64,000 bases of DNA from Arthrinium phaeospermum (GCA_006503535.1 QYRS01000010.1:744001-808000); one strand, 5' to 3'; positions 42,498-55,418 are shown, counted from the stretch's first letter. Notes: a model not told the origin generated them from the letters alone. Made by a program: numbers and translations.

Positions 42498-43327
42498 GCT
42501 GGATGGTATGGAGAGCACTGTACCCGCAGGCTTCTACCGAACTTTCTCTCCTCGTTTTTGGGTGACTGTTGCTGAGATAGTAATTCAGCAGAGACGGATC
42601 TTTTCTGTACTGGCTGGGTGGAATCCAGCAGCGGTGCGGTACCAGATATAGTAGTTGGCCGACTGAGAGATCGGTACTCTGCGCCGAATTCGTACCCTCA
42701 GTTCCTCAGGCCAATTGCTTCACTTACCTGTCTAAACCATATATCAAGAGCATCATCACACTCGATGAGGTTCTCTGGGGCAGTCTCTGGATTTTGGCAA
42801 AGAAGAGTGTTTTAGATGGTGGACAACAGATCTCTTTGTGTTGTATTGTATGTCTAGAGCTGATCACGAAGCCATGAGAAACAGGTAGACAGATCTTGCT
42901 CTGTCGACGCGGGTATAGCCACCTATCGATGCACAGGGGCTCAGAGGGGCCCATGCTCCGATTATATTGCTGCCTGCTACAGCTAACAGCTCCTTGACAG
43001 CAATGCTTGTGAAAGAAAATGCCAACAAAGCTATTGCGTTTTCACCGTTGGTTGTTTTCCGGTCGTGGCTTGAAAGCGTGTTAGAGCCACCGTTCAACCA
43101 ACAAATTGCTTTGTCGTCAGCTGGTAACAACGTCGTCTGCCTGTCTACTGTTATCCGAGAAAGAAGTCTATGTACCGACCGTCCACAGGAGCATTCTCTA
43201 GATGAGTCAGGGTAACACTTAGGCCAGGACATCAGTTGGGAAGTGGGTATCTATTGTATGGTATTGGTTGCATCAAAGTTCGTAAACAATTCGTATTTCT
43301 TTCTCGTAACCTTCATCCATCCCGTTC
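42498..43327. other. Intergenic, no supported gene
   Basis: 830 bp between the unrecognised gene and the GH128 gene. A 122-codon minus frame with an ATG (43232-42864) exists but lacks recognisable content. No repeat is seen. Confidence 0.4.
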
Positions 43328-44434
43328 CTACCACGCGACCAGGCCGATCGCGACCAACCCAGCCACGACGGCGGCCCATCGCGACGCCAAATACATGCTC
43401 GCCGCCGCGCCCTCCTCATCGTCGTCCCCGGGCGGCCCCTTCTTCCCTGGCTCGAAACCACCGCCGCTGCCGCCGTCCTGGCCGTTGCCATTGCCATTGC
43501 CGCCGTGACCCGACGACAGGTACAAGGACCCCAGCTCCGTCAAGCCGCCCTCGTCGTCGAACAGCGAGACCGCGTCGCCCGTCCACCCGTTCGCCTTCTC
43601 CCCGCTCCGGAACGCCCCGAACCAAGCGTACCCGCCCACGTAGTCGAGGCCGTCGAGGTAGGGCAGCGTCTGGTTCATCATGCGGAGCGTCGCCTCGTCG
43701 TCCTGCTGCGGGAGGGCCATCTCGGTGATCCAGAACTTGGGGCTGCTTTTCTCGGATGACGGGCTGTGCTCGTAGAACTCGTGCAGCGTGTCCAGCCAGC
43801 CCTTGAGCCCCTCGTACTCGCCGTACCAGTGCACGGCGACGAAGTCGGCGGGACACCCCTTCTCGCGGTCGAGGTCCCAGCACGACTCGTTGAAGCGGCG
43901 CAGCCAGTCGAGCCCCCGGGGCGAGCCCGTCACGGACGGGTGGCTGATGTTCCAGGTGCGGCCGCCGTCGCTGTCGCCCGAGGAGCGCAGGGGCGCGATG
44001 CGGTCGATGTACGACTTGGCCGCGTCCTCGGGCTCGATGGCGCTGCCGCCGGAGCCCGTGTCGCCGTCGGGCTCGTTGAAGGTGAGCAGGTGGCCCGACG
44101 AGGAGGGCAGCGCATCAAGCTGCTTGCGGAAGTCGTCCTCGGCCACGTCGTCGGTGCTGTGCACGAGGGGCAGGAACTCGACGGCGGCGCTGTCTTCGTT
44201 GGCCTCGGGCGCCGGCCAGAGCGACCAGGTGTAGTACCAGGCCACGGGCGACTCGGGCGAGAAGAGCAGCCTGTTGTCTGCCTTGTGCGCGCCGTTTTGG
44301 TATGCCAGCCCGCGCTTGGATTGTGCCTTGTTGTTGTTGTCGTTGCTGTCTGCAGCAGCAAGAGGAAGGAGATTACATAATAGTAGAGGAATTATGCAGA
44401 CCATGGAGGTCTGATAGTGATATAAAGGTCGCAT
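43328..44434 (-). CDS. GH128 family glucanase, GPI-anchored type
   Basis: Single exon, 368 aa from the ATG at 44434. The N-terminus has a signal-like hydrophobic stretch (residues 11-28, ending AAA-D). The glycosyl hydrolase catalytic core (GH128, Asl1-like) shows W-YY-TWS, then the acid/base E121 in LTFNEPD and the nucleophile E238 in FWITEMALP. GH128 enzymes cut beta-1,3-glucan in fungal or plant walls. After the catalytic domain, a Gly/Asn-rich linker and a C-terminal hydrophobic stretch (about 345-368) suit a GPI-anchor signal, so the enzyme probably sits at the plasma membrane or wall. Its own wall remodelling is the likeliest role (inference). Confidence 0.9.
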   Translation of the reverse strand: MRPLYHYQTSMVCIIPLLLCNLLPLAAADSNDNNNKAQSKRGLAYQNGAHKADNRLLFSPESPVAWYYTWSLWPAPEANEDSAAVEFLPLVHSTDDVAEDDFRKQLDALPSSSGHLLTFNEPDGDTGSGGSAIEPEDAAKSYIDRIAPLRSSGDSDGGRTWNISHPSVTGSPRGLDWLRRFNESCWDLDREKGCPADFVAVHWYGEYEGLKGWLDTLHEFYEHSPSSEKSSPKFWITEMALPQQDDEATLRMMNQTLPYLDGLDYVGGYAWFGAFRSGEKANGWTGDAVSLFDDEGGLTELGSLYLSSGHGGNGNGNGQDGGSGGGFEPGKKGPPGDDDEEGAAASMYLASRWAAVVAGLVAIGLVAW

Positions 44435-45334
44435 AGTGGCTACCAACTAATAGAGTGGTTTCCACACATGTGGTGGTATATAGATGGATGGAGATGGACT
44501 AGATAATGGCATCGTAGGATCGCGTTTCAGGATCATATGCATAGTCCGCTAGATATATACCGAAAGAAAAACCACCCATGTATGCTTTACCGCCTCGGTA
44601 AATCTTGAATCTTGAAATTGAATGATCATGCCAAGTCGTGTTCTTGGAATTGCCCATGTCCAGCTTGTCGCCAGGGGGTTTGGAGAGCATATGACGTCAC
44701 CTTAGACAACTCATACGCCAAGACACCAAGACATCGCCCCCCAGCGGCTCTCAGCTAAGCTGCTTCGAGATCAGCCGGTGGATTTGAGAACAACAAGCCT
44801 CACCACAAGGGAACAAGTTCATCAATTCTGCTGATGGTTTCAGTGACCCGAACGATGTATAACATCGCTCATCGGGTGACATGGGCATGCATCTACATCC
44901 CCAAGGCACGCGCACATCAAACTTTTCCCACATAGAGTATCATGGTGAAGTAGGTTCAATTTGTCTTAGTATAAAAAGGTATTAAAGTGCGTCTAATCTA
45001 TTCCAGACTAAATCTATATCTATGGGGTATCGTGAACATAAGAAGGTGAGAGCGACGTTCTCATGAAGTCGGTTGTCGCTTTCTCGAATCCGAGTCCCAT
45101 TGCGTGGATCGCATACGTGTCATAAATCACATTAAACTGTTTGCGCCATCATTCGGTGCCCGATCCACATACTCTACGCGACCTTGGCTGTGAACAGGGT
45201 CGTCATAGGGGCACTGTGCTTTGTTCTCTCTCTTCTGCGTACGCATTGGTACTGGAGAAACAGACCGCACAGCAAGGTCGACTGGTGTAATTATCATTTT
45301 GTGTGTTTTCTTGTTGTGGCTTGCTTTCGTCGAT
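44435..45334. other. Intergenic, GH128 promoter
   Basis: 900 bp between two minus-strand genes. It should hold the GH128 promoter and the 3' UTR of the MFS gene. No coding frame is supported. Confidence 0.4.
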
Positions 45335-47162
45335 TTAAGGATTGCTGACATAGCTCCGGGCCCTTCTCAGGTCATCGTCATCGGTATCGTTCTCGCGGAC
45401 CCGCGAGTTGCGGCCCTGCTGGTGCTGCTTCTCGTTGTTCTCCTCGTCGCCCGAGTAGGCGTACTTGCTCCGGCGGCGGATGGCCTCGCCGTACTTCCAG
45501 AACAGGAACGGGATGCCGCAGCAGGCCAGGCTGATGAAGAAGAGCAGCGTGCTGGCCCACTGGTAGCCGAGGCGGTCGTACATCTGCTCCGTGAAGAGGA
45601 CGACGGCGGCACCCCAGAAGGATCGGATGAAGGTCTTGGCCGCAAGCGCCGACGCGGCCTGGTGCTGGTAGGTGTCGACCAGGTAGTTGTTGGCCGAGTT
45701 GTACAGGAAGATGAAACCGAAGCCGACGGGGAAGCCGCCCAGGGCGGGTCCGACCCAGATCAGATGGGGATACGACGTCCAGGCGAAGATGATGAGGCCG
45801 ATGGGGATGAACCAGCAAGAGCACATCATGGGGATCAGGCGAAGCTCGGCCGGCGGGATCCTGCCGGCGTAAGGCTTGATCACCTTAAGGTAGTGTTGGT
45901 TGACCCAGGGCGAGCACATGGCCGAAACGATGACGCCCACGGCGACGGGGATGAACATCAGTCCCGTAGTTCCGGCGGAGTACCCCTTGCCCTTCTGGAA
46001 GATGATGGGGTAGGCGACGAAGAACATGTAGAGCAGGCCGTAAAGCACCGACATGTACAGGCTGATGAGGAACACAATCAGTTCGCCGAAGAGGAGCTGG
46101 AACGGGCGGATCAGGAAGATTCGCAGACGTTCTGACATCGGGCGCAGGTCAAGCTCCTGCTCTGTCACGAAGTCCTTCTTGCCCGTCTCCTTCCTCTTCT
46201 TCTCCGCTCGTTTCTTCAGGATGGTGGGTGCGTAAGTCTCGGGCACGGTGAACGAGATCAGAACCCAGACCACGAAGGACAGGATGAGCTGGATCCAGTA
46301 TAGCCACCTCCAACCCGCAGCATCGCTCAGGTAACCACCAACGAGAGGCCCAATGGCAGGTCCGATGAAAGGGGCTGCGGAGAAGGCTGCCATGGGAATG
46401 CCTCGCTCCTCGGCATGCCACAAGTCTGCAAGCGTACCTCCGACCAGGGTCATGGGGGCGGAAAATGCAATGCCATCAAGGGCTCGGAAAACCAGGAGGA
46501 CCGCAGGGCCCTTGGCCACAGCACATGGGATGATCCAAACCACAGCCAACAGTAGCGTGCTCGCGTATAAGATGCGTCGGCCGTAGATCTCGGAAAGCGG
46601 CGCGAAAGCCATGGGTCCTATGCTAATGTCAGCCCCTAATCCGAACTAAGAGTGCCAATCCAAGTAGTAATCACATACCGACTCCGAATCCCACCACAAA
46701 CAAGGTGATAGACAGCAGTGCAACCTCCTCGCTCACGTGGAACTCCTCGGACACGCCCGCAATGTCTGCGGTGACGACGCTGGAAGCGAAGGCGACGACG
46801 AAGCAAGTCACGGCCACGACCATGGTGCAATACCACTTGTAGGCCTTGCTCCAATTCTTGGGGTTCTCTGGGTCGTTTTCGACAAAGGTGACTAGCTGGT
46901 AGTTGGCCTGACCATCAGGCTCGGGGGGACCCTCGATAGTCCCCGTGATGGTCTCTTCCAGGTATTCGTTCATGTTTGCGTCGGCGGATAGAGTTCTGTA
47001 GGGGAGGGTGAGATCGACATCGGGACCGACGTTGGTCCTCGCGGACTCCCTCGTCTTGGTCCGCTGGGGAGCATCGGCCGCATCGACGGCAGCGGTGCTG
47101 GTGCTGGAGCTGGAGGCGTCGACCGTAGCCGGCTCCCGCTCGGGGATCTGTACGTGCTCCAT
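45335..47162 (-). CDS. MFS transporter, DHA1-type (12 TM)
   Basis: Exons 47162-46679 and 46617-45335 (61-nt intron) give 588 aa. The N-terminal 95 residues are polar and acidic and end in the ENDPENPKNWSK motif of fungal DHA1 carriers. The intron lies in the loop before motif A; joining gives GFGVGPMAFAPLSEIYGRR, a canonical motif A. The RALDGIAFSAPM helix, a long central cytosolic loop (KKRAEKKRKETGK) and a second set of six helices follow. The C-terminal tail is polar. Family members export polyamines, azoles or other toxins, usually at the plasma membrane. The substrate is unknown. Confidence 0.92.
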
Positions 47163-49472
47163 GGTGTATGGGATTATTGTCGTATCAATACCCAGTGGAT
47201 AAGAGAAAGGGGACAAGAGCGTCTTTACTGCGTACGAGTACGGTGCCAAACCATTGTCGAGAAGGGGGGCCTTCTCTCTTTTAAATGTTTTCCCATTCTT
47301 AGCATACGGCCTCAAGCAGTCAAGGGGGGCGAGGGACCACCCCTGCGGAACTATGTTGATCTAAGTCGGCTGTCGAATGAGAGGGCCAGGATCCGGCTCG
47401 GACAGCATTGTTTACGGTAATTTGGTTCGAAGGTCACACCAGAATTCAAGAGCCTCAAGCCTCACGCCGAAGGGGGCACGGCCGATAGCGGGGATCATTC
47501 GGCGTTTCGCGACTTCGCGCCTTCAGGAAGCTGATTGAAGATGCGAGAGTGAGAAAGTTGACAGAAAAAAAGTCCCACAATAAGGGTCGCGCCAAGGCTT
47601 CGAGCTGAAGTTACGATAAAAGATTGCAATGCGAGTTGCGAGATGGCTGATAGCTGTCGCACGTGGGAGTGACGTCGGCCTGCCTTGCAACGAGGGCATG
47701 ATCATCGGGGCATCTCGACTCACGATGCAAACGGGTGAGGGGAAGGGTTACCGCCACCAAACATCACACGGCGAGAGAAGACGTCACTCTCTCAGTGTCC
47801 TCGATGGCGAGAACATTCTTGAATGGCAATCCAGTCAGTCGGTCGCCGACTTTGAAAGAGGTGAGATTCTCATTTCGGGAAGCAAAAGCTTTTCAGGGAT
47901 TAAAACATTTGGGTGGATCGAAATACCGAACCCTCCCGAGTGCTTGGCTTGGGGGTCCACACCGGGCCACAAGGGCCACAGAGCCAGTCCACGAACCACT
48001 TTAGCCCTACAGCTATTGCCCAGATCACTGGCCGGACCGACTGAATTGGGACACTTTGGTGTCCAATTGAGAGGAAAGCCTCGAGTTGGGACGCTTCCAG
48101 CTTGCAACACCAGAAACCCAGGCTCCGGATTCTAGACCCTATCCTTGTTTCAGCTGGAACCCCAATGGCCTACCAATCACCTACAGCGTTCAATCTATCC
48201 AGAACAGAAGTCGGACGCGACTATCGTGTCCTCGAACCGCGACCTCGCGAGGTAGTTGCCAACTTACCTTACAGTATGTTTCACCACGTACGTAAGTTAG
48301 CCCATAACTCTATATTTGCCAAGCGACAGAAACCTCCTCTCAGTGGGACTTTTTGCCTTTATCTCCAAGGTCCCCGATGTTCGCAATGACTCGTACCTGA
48401 ACTGTGGCCCGCTCCCGTCGCCCGAATACCGTGGGCATCCGTAGTCCCGAAGGAGCGAAACCAGAAACAGCTTTTTGCACATCCATCGGAGCAAGGACAG
48501 CATCTGCAATCATGGTCGCATTTGTTCATGATCAACGCGTATTCCAAGCTTGGCTCTTATCTGATTAAGACTTTGCCATTCAAGATGTCCACGTTGGGGC
48601 ACGCCTGTAGACATGTTACAAGTAGTCAGAGGCAAAGCACGCCTGTCAAGCCAAGGCGATCAACCACAAAAAGGGGGGCCAGCTCCTCGACACATCGCAT
48701 TGAAGTTCTGGTTCGATATGCAGCACCACGCACACGCGTCCTATCGGTGAAATACCGTTGGGCCGCAGTACACCGCTGCTACCTCATCAGGGCTCTCCAT
48801 CTTTTTTTTTATAACACATACAGCCCTCATGAGGATGTAGCTCGGGTCTGGGTTGGGGAGAAGCTATTGATGTATTTGATGGAACCAGTATTGGGGAAGA
48901 TTCCGAATGCGCATGCCGTCTAGAACCTCGTACTGCCTCGTGAGTCGTGCCCTTCACCCCTTCACCCCCCAGACGCGCTTGATTTTGAAAGCCGGAACTA
49001 GTGGTGGGCACTGAGATCTTATCGCGGTTATCAAGCCCACGTTGGGTGCTTTGCTGGGCAGGCTCCAGGTCTGTCCTTGGGGCTTCGGTGGAGTCCAAAA
49101 TTTGACGCCATCCAAGTCTAGGCCTGGCTTCGTGATCGGAGTTGGACCCTGTCTGCAGCTCGTTCAGAACGTACTTACTTGTGCTTCGAACCATCTGCCT
49201 ACAATCAGCTTATTGAAAAATACCTCTATGTATTAGGTACCAATGAAGAGTGTTCTGCACGCGAACACCCCAATGCTACCCAGACTATATTAACTCCGAA
49301 GAACTGTCTTGTTGCCATAGTTGCAGCGACCATACACATTCGGTGATAAGCCAGCAGAGCCAGACAGGGATGGGGCAGTATAGATGAAATTGTATGGTTG
49401 TAAATATTATGACCCGATTATGTATCTAGATCTAAGTTCTAAAAGTTCTAATTATATGTAACATGATAGCTT
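47163..49472. other. Gene-free interval
   Basis: 2.3 kb between two minus-strand genes. Short frames occur on both strands without domains. I see no repeats or RNA genes. It contains the promoter of the MFS gene and the 3' end of the TDT transporter. Confidence 0.4.
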
Positions 49473-50741
49473 CTATGATTGCTTCTCTTCGTCGAATTGT
49501 TTGGCGACCTTGGCCATTTTCGATAACTCGTGGTTATGATTGTCCGAGAAATCTGCGTCTTTTGAGGCAACCCAGATGCTGTTCCGGAGAATGGCCCGTA
49601 CATGGTGAAAGAAGACAAACAACCACGTGATGATGATGAGGATGGTCATGATGGCCCCCACCCATTCCACGGCGGTACTTTCGAGACTCTCCCCGATAGT
49701 TATGGTCGCAATGGTAAAGCCCACATTCGGGAAGACAAAGGCCCACCAACTCAGAGAGTATTTCAACTGCCTCCAAACCTGCAGGCAAGCCAGCGTGGAA
49801 ATACACCAGAACCACAGGCTGAGGGACCAGATAAATATACCCGTGACGGTGGCCAGCACCTTCAAAACTTGCACCGTCATCTCGGCATCGCCCCAATACC
49901 CCTGGGCTGTTGGGAAGTTCTTGGCCATTCCGATCAATGCTAACGCCGTGAAAGACGGCGGGCCGACAGCGATATACATGCCCGGTCGTGACTGGGTGGC
50001 GGGGAAGCCGTATTCGATCATCCGGGCGCAGTACAATGCGTACATGCACAGCGAAATCAGCATGCCCAGACCCTGTGCCGTGCAGCCAGCAACAATCATG
50101 GGGACGGCATGTTCCGGGGGTTGGTGGCCTGCGCCAGCGGATGCGATTGTCCCCGAAAGCATGAAGGGGAAGATGGGAAGGTCCCACGCAGGCGTCATGT
50201 CTGCCCCCTTGAGTTTGGGCGAGGTGAACAACAAGGTGTACTGGCCCACGGCGATGAGCCAGCCCACGGCAAAGTAAATCCAGAAAAGAATCCGGAAGGC
50301 TACTATTAGCCACGGGCCGCATTCGGGTATACCATATCGCGCGATACCAACGATGATCGATGCCAGACTAAGCTGGGCCGTTCCCAAGAACAGGCCCTCG
50401 CTCGGATTGGTGATGGACTTCGTGAGCGAGCCATTGAACCTGAGGAAGCGCGTGACCATGCACATCGTGATGAAGGAAAACACGACGAGGTCGAAAATAT
50501 AAAAGACCTTCCCTATTGTCTGAAGGCCTCGGAAGTTGAAAGGTTGGGTCTGCTGTGCGAGTAATAGCGATATACCGCCAGTCGACATCGGAAAGGTGAA
50601 GTTGGCCCATGTGAAATGCTCTAACCGGTCCAGGAATCTGATCTTCCTGACCTGTTCTAGCTCCTCGTTCTTGGTATCGTCGGAGTCATTTTGACTATCG
50701 TCTTCGTCGTTACGTCGTCGCCACATTTTTGTGGATGGCAT
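49473..50741 (-). CDS. TDT-family transporter (SSU1 sulfite / Mae1 malate type)
   Basis: Single exon, 422 aa from the ATG at 50741 (frame open further upstream only via GTG). After a polar N-terminus rich in Asp/Asn, the sequence starts the membrane part with RLEHFTWANFTFPMSTGG, the opening block of the tellurite-resistance/dicarboxylate transporter fold. About ten helices follow, with a LKGADMTPAWDLPIFP segment and an SRPGMYIAVGPPSFTALALIG block typical of the family, then a short polar C-terminus. Members export sulfite (SSU1) or import malate (Mae1), or are nitrate/anion channels. The substrate is not decided by sequence alone. Plasma membrane. Confidence 0.9.
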   Translation of the reverse strand: MPSTKMWRRRNDEDDSQNDSDDTKNEELEQVRKIRFLDRLEHFTWANFTFPMSTGGISLLLAQQTQPFNFRGLQTIGKVFYIFDLVVFSFITMCMVTRFLRFNGSLTKSITNPSEGLFLGTAQLSLASIIVGIARYGIPECGPWLIVAFRILFWIYFAVGWLIAVGQYTLLFTSPKLKGADMTPAWDLPIFPFMLSGTIASAGAGHQPPEHAVPMIVAGCTAQGLGMLISLCMYALYCARMIEYGFPATQSRPGMYIAVGPPSFTALALIGMAKNFPTAQGYWGDAEMTVQVLKVLATVTGIFIWSLSLWFWCISTLACLQVWRQLKYSLSWWAFVFPNVGFTIATITIGESLESTAVEWVGAIMTILIIITWLFVFFHHVRAILRNSIWVASKDADFSDNHNHELSKMAKVAKQFDEEKQS

Positions 50742-53339
50742 GGTTGTTGTTGAACCAGCTCGATATGTGTTGGATGAAAGGGAAGTTGTGCTTGGCCGGT
50801 GGAATTTGCGGGTGGCCGCTGGGTATATCAATATACCAAGCGATGGTACGATTTCCGGGTGACATTGTACAGGCACATCAGGATTTCACGGACAGGAGTC
50901 GATGATAACATATCGATCTCTCAGAGGCCCGGGTTCACCTTGATGTTGCAGTGGAGAAAGTTCCCAATAATGGGCCCGCAGAAGGACCGCTGCAAAGAGC
51001 AGTCATCATGGGTAAAGATTTTCGCCCCATAATATGGCCGTGACTGTTGAATGTTTCGAATGAGAGTCGTATGTAAAAGACGGACAAGTCTGTCGATGAT
51101 AAGAGTGAAGGGGTTGCCGCCCAAGCAACGTGTTGTCGAGACAGTGGCTGAGCCTCCTTTTTCCATCCAACCCACCGTCCCAACCTCGAGTTGCTGCGGA
51201 ACGACAGCCTACCAAAAGGCTTGAGTCCGGGTTTCGCAGCGACTTTCGGACACGGATATCGTACCGGTTTTTGGCCAGCACACAGCTAGAATCTGCCCTC
51301 AGCTTCGAGACTGCGAGGGCTGACCAAGCTCGGGTTACCCACAATTGCCCGCCGCTAGAAAACGCGGTGGAGGCCGGAGCAGGCCGGGGCCCAGCGTTGG
51401 CCTCACTGACGTCTTGCAGGAGCCGCACCAGATCGATTGGGATCCGTTTCTCGACCCAAAAACCCTGGCAGCCGGAGCAAAATTTTGAACTGACGTACCT
51501 ATTTGTAACTGGTACTGGCCGGTGCGGTCTGTGACGACATGACAATGCGCACTGCTCATCTGCGCCCTAGGATAGTGAAAAGAATTGAGAGCGCCTGCCA
51601 GGTTAGCATGAAATTGATCCAAAATCACGGCATGTTTGCCGGTTTGGCTCCTGATCAACTCAGGTACGCGAAGTCTAGGTAGAACCCAACACGAAAAAAG
51701 ATGTTAACATGGCCAGGACCCGCCTTTTCTATTCCGGGACTTTACTCCTGCTTTAGCTGCTGTAACATTGCAATCGCAGCCCTGGACACGCGTGGCGCAT
51801 GGGAACGAACGGACGGAATGGATGCGCCGTCGCCAATCCGCCTGCCCAAGTCTTCTGATGATTGGGCCGGAACTCGCTTTCGGTTTGGACGCTTGCCTGG
51901 AATTGCTTTGGTCTCTCGTAAGTTGAACGGTCAAAAGTACGCGAGGCCCCGCCAAGAATCAGTCGATGGTCACGGTGTGGCTTGGTCTGTGCGGCTTCCA
52001 TCACACCACGCCGCCGCCGCTTCCAGAATCAAATATCGAGATTTGGCCGTGATAGGTTCAACGTATGATCAGGCCAGGGGCGCCTTCCATTGCATTCCGC
52101 GCCTTCGAAGCTTATCATGCAGGGACATAAGCAGTACACCGAAGCGAAGGAAATTTCTGTAGGATATGAGTCGGTCGGGCCAACGTCAGCCAAGTCAGTG
52201 GCCCCTTCGCATTTGATGCATTGGCGATTCCTGGAATAGTATTCACGGGTGACTCGCCCAAGCTTAGTAGCCGACTCTTTCCCTTTGCCTTAGCCCGCCA
52301 GATGTACAGTTGCCTTAGGTATCTAGTATGGCCCAGCGCGACTGGAACGACAGATGGTCTAGAGTCCTCGATCAATAGATCCTGTGGATTCACGCCGAGA
52401 GACCGGTCACCGCTGGATATACTGGAGATAAAGGGGAGACCAACCAGAATGGAGACCACGACGGAACAGTCTGTTCAAATTCTGTTTCCGTTCACCGTCG
52501 GATGTAGGTAGGTACATATCACCTCTCAGCCCTACCGGTTGCAGTGTTCGTGGGGGCCCTGCTTTAGCGTTGAGGGCACCGAAAAGGCAGGTACATCTGG
52601 CAAAGCCATAACCTGATTGGCTCCCTGCCGATCAATTGGGCACCTTCCGATAGGCCGGCTTAAACCAACGTTTCTGCTCCTGTTTGCTTGTGCGCGTGCC
52701 AAGGATGCGCACCTGTCTACAACACGGCTTTGAGTACTTCTTAGGTTGGTACTTGCCCTTGAATGATGGAAAACGTGTGCGAACCGAGAAGATACACACC
52801 CTCAAGATGGTGGTGTCCGGGGCCTTCCAACGAGTCCCGATCAATGGGATACCCTTGCCTGATCAACGCCCCGGGTTCTTTAGCCAGTGCCTCCCTGGCA
52901 GACAACAAACCTGCCGGGGTGATCGCACCGATCGTGCCTCCGCTATCCACCACCCAGGATGCGCACTGATGCCTACCTTGTTTCTGTGGCTCTAATCCCC
53001 GGGCTGCTCCATTTACAACGTTGCTTACTTAACTAACGAGGACGCCATAGCGGTTTTTGACAGCTCTCTTTCTGATAATCTTGAGTCTCAATAGGCCTTG
53101 GAAAGGTAGCAGGGCAAATTCACATAAATATATAGCACACACAGTCTCTAGATGGGCAACCCGAAAACAACGTCGTAGTCATATCTACCTAATCGTTTTA
53201 AGATATATTATTGGGGGAAGACCGGTATTACTAGTGACAATGATCCCGGACAACATATCAGGCCATGAAATTGCCCTAGTCTACAGTAACTGAGCCAGGC
53301 TTCGCTCGCTACTTGGCCCGTCTTACAATAGTAAGCAAC
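50742..53339. other. Gene-free interval
   Basis: 2.6 kb without a supported gene. Several overlapping frames of 80-180 codons (for example 51006-51545 and 51130-51534) oppose each other and have no recognisable motif. It must contain the TDT promoter and the 3' UTR of the galactanase gene. Confidence 0.4.
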
Positions 53340-55418
53340 TCAGGACTCGGGGGGATACACGACGATGCGATCGAGGTCCGCGCCCTTGTAGTCCACCCCG
53401 TTACTCAGCCCGCCCACCGTGATGGTGTTGCTCGACCCCTTCTCGAGCGTCAAGAGCAGCGGCGTCGACAGAATGATGCCCTTGTGCGTATCGCGCTGGA
53501 ACAGCGTCTGCAGGCTGGCCTCGTCGCCGTTCACCACCACGCTACTGATACGGCGGAGCTGCCAGTCCCCTTTGATGCGGTCGGGCGAGCCGCCAGCTAG
53601 ATTTCGCAATTGTTCCCCTTGTCAGCTTCGTAGCAGACTAGCTAGCAACCTGGGATAAGTTACAGAGGGGATGCTGGCTAAGATGAGTACTTACGTTGGT
53701 CGCCGAAGCCCATGTCATCGGTATCTAAAGAGCAGGGAGAGAATGACAGTCAGCATGACGACGGCGGCGGTAAGGGGCTGCTAGGTAGTCACTGACTTTG
53801 GTAGTAAAACGAGACCCATTGCGGTTTTCCCGTGCCCTTGATGCCGTTGAAGGTGACGGTGCTGTCGTTTCCGTATATGCCCGTTAGGATGACACCGTCA
53901 CTTGCGAAGTTCTACAGACCGACGAGTCAGTGACAAAAGTGACCACTCATGCTGCCTTCACATATGGGATACCACTGACAGCCTCTTGCTTAAACGCGTT
54001 TCCCTTCGTGACGGCATCTTTCCCGAAATACGTCTCTCCTTGTACGGGCTTCCAGTCTCCGGTCTTACTGTTTTAAGTTAGTTGGTATATGCTGTCTGCT
54101 TCGACAAGCACTCTCGCTCCTGGCTTACACGTCTAGATCGTAAACATCGTGCCACTCTATCTGCAGATCCTTCTTCGTGTCGTCGATTGTCATGGGCAGC
54201 CAGATATACCTGCTTTCCCAGAGCGAGTTGGAATCCCACTGAAAACAGACCGCGTCAGTTGGTGCATGTTGCGTACCGCGGCAGAGGTGGTGTTGAAGTG
54301 ATGCCCTACCTGATCGCCCAGATAGAGGTACGTTGTTTTCTTCGTGCCTCGGATAGTCAGCGTGTATCCGGACTGCGAGTTGAAGCCCCTTGTGTTGAGG
54401 GGAGCCACGATCCAGGGCTGCGACCAGGGGCCGGCCAGCGAATCGGCGCGGAACGCCACGACATCTACACAACCACCCATGTTGTTAATAAGATTGAAAC
54501 TGATAAAACCTGCGTCCCCAGGGGAATAGAATAGTAACTCCCAAAAAAGACTCACTGTTGGGTCGGTACCCCGTCTTGTGGCTCATGAGGGCGTAGTAGC
54601 TGCTCTCCGTCTGCACGATGCAGGGCGCCTCCAGGTCGTACTTGTCGAAGCGGTGAACGACCTCCTCGAGCGCGCCGACGTCTTGGTCGTACGCGGCGAC
54701 GTAGACGTCGCGGCCCTCGCGGCGGTCGCCGTTGGAGTACAGCGCGTAGGACCGCCCGTCCTTGTAGTCGGTGAACAGGCCGAAGTCCTGGGACCAGTTG
54801 CCCAGCGGCGACGTCGCGTTCACGAAGGTGTAGGGACCCCCTACGGTCGGACTCGCGGCTAGGCCCTGGAGGAGGAGGCCGTAGGAGGAGTTGTCGGCGT
54901 GCCACCACATCTGCGTCAGGGGGTCGTCAGATTGAAACAGACGGTTGGATCTGAAGAAAGGAGAGAGCACGGAAAAGAAAAGAACAGTAGTATGTGTTGC
55001 GGCGTACATGGTATTGGCTAGTCCCTTCGCTGTAGACGACCTTGGGCCGCTGGATGATCATATCGGGGGAGATATAAGGGTGTCCTTCGATTGGTTCTGC
55101 ATTGTGCTGCACCGTTAGTTGCGGCTCCCCCTTTTACGGCGAGCGAGACTCACCCAGTGCCAGCCCATGATACGACCAAGTCGCCAGGTCCTCCGAGCTA
55201 TACACACTAACACCCCCTCCCTCGGTCTGGCCTTCGATCTTGTACTCGCCGAACCACCAAAACTTGCCCGTCGCATCGTCGAAACTGACACTGCCGGCGT
55301 GGGCGTTGACCAGGTTCCCGTCCGTGTCATGCCACCTGGCGCCGGGCACGATATATTTGGCCGTCGACAGGGCAACCCAGAAGCAGGCGATAATAGCCCG
55401 GAGAAGAATAGGTCGCAT
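53340..55418 (-). CDS. GH43 (subfamily 24) exo-beta-1,3-galactanase with CBM35-like module
   Basis: Nine exons (55418-55154, 55096-55008, 54910-54556, 54464-54310, 54238-54129, 54067-53980, 53911-53797, 53724-53695, 53596-53340) join to 487 aa. The signal peptide is about residues 1-20. The catalytic beta-propeller starts at IVPGARWHDTDGN, with GKFWWFGEYK, a HPYISPDM block, MWWHAD, an F-DKYDLEAPCIV stretch and NTRGFNSQSGYTL. The last about 120 residues form a CBM35/CBM6-like beta-sandwich (DSTVTFNGIKG to the end). This fits fungal galactan 1,3-beta-galactosidases acting on arabinogalactan side chains outside the cell. In characterised members of this subfamily the usual GH43 base is replaced. 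The eight introns are 48-98 nt. Exon 8 has only 30 nt. Confidence 0.9.

Noticed and set aside
42864..43232. 122-codon minus-strand frame with an ATG
   Set aside because: No recognisable motif; a plus frame overlaps it and neither shows coding character.
45221..46135. 304-codon plus-strand frame opposite the MFS gene
   Set aside because: Antisense shadow with Asp/Glu/Gly/Arg-rich low-complexity translation and no motif.
52741..52953. 70-codon minus-strand frame reading like an enzyme fragment
   Set aside because: Too short, isolated, with no joinable exons on either side.
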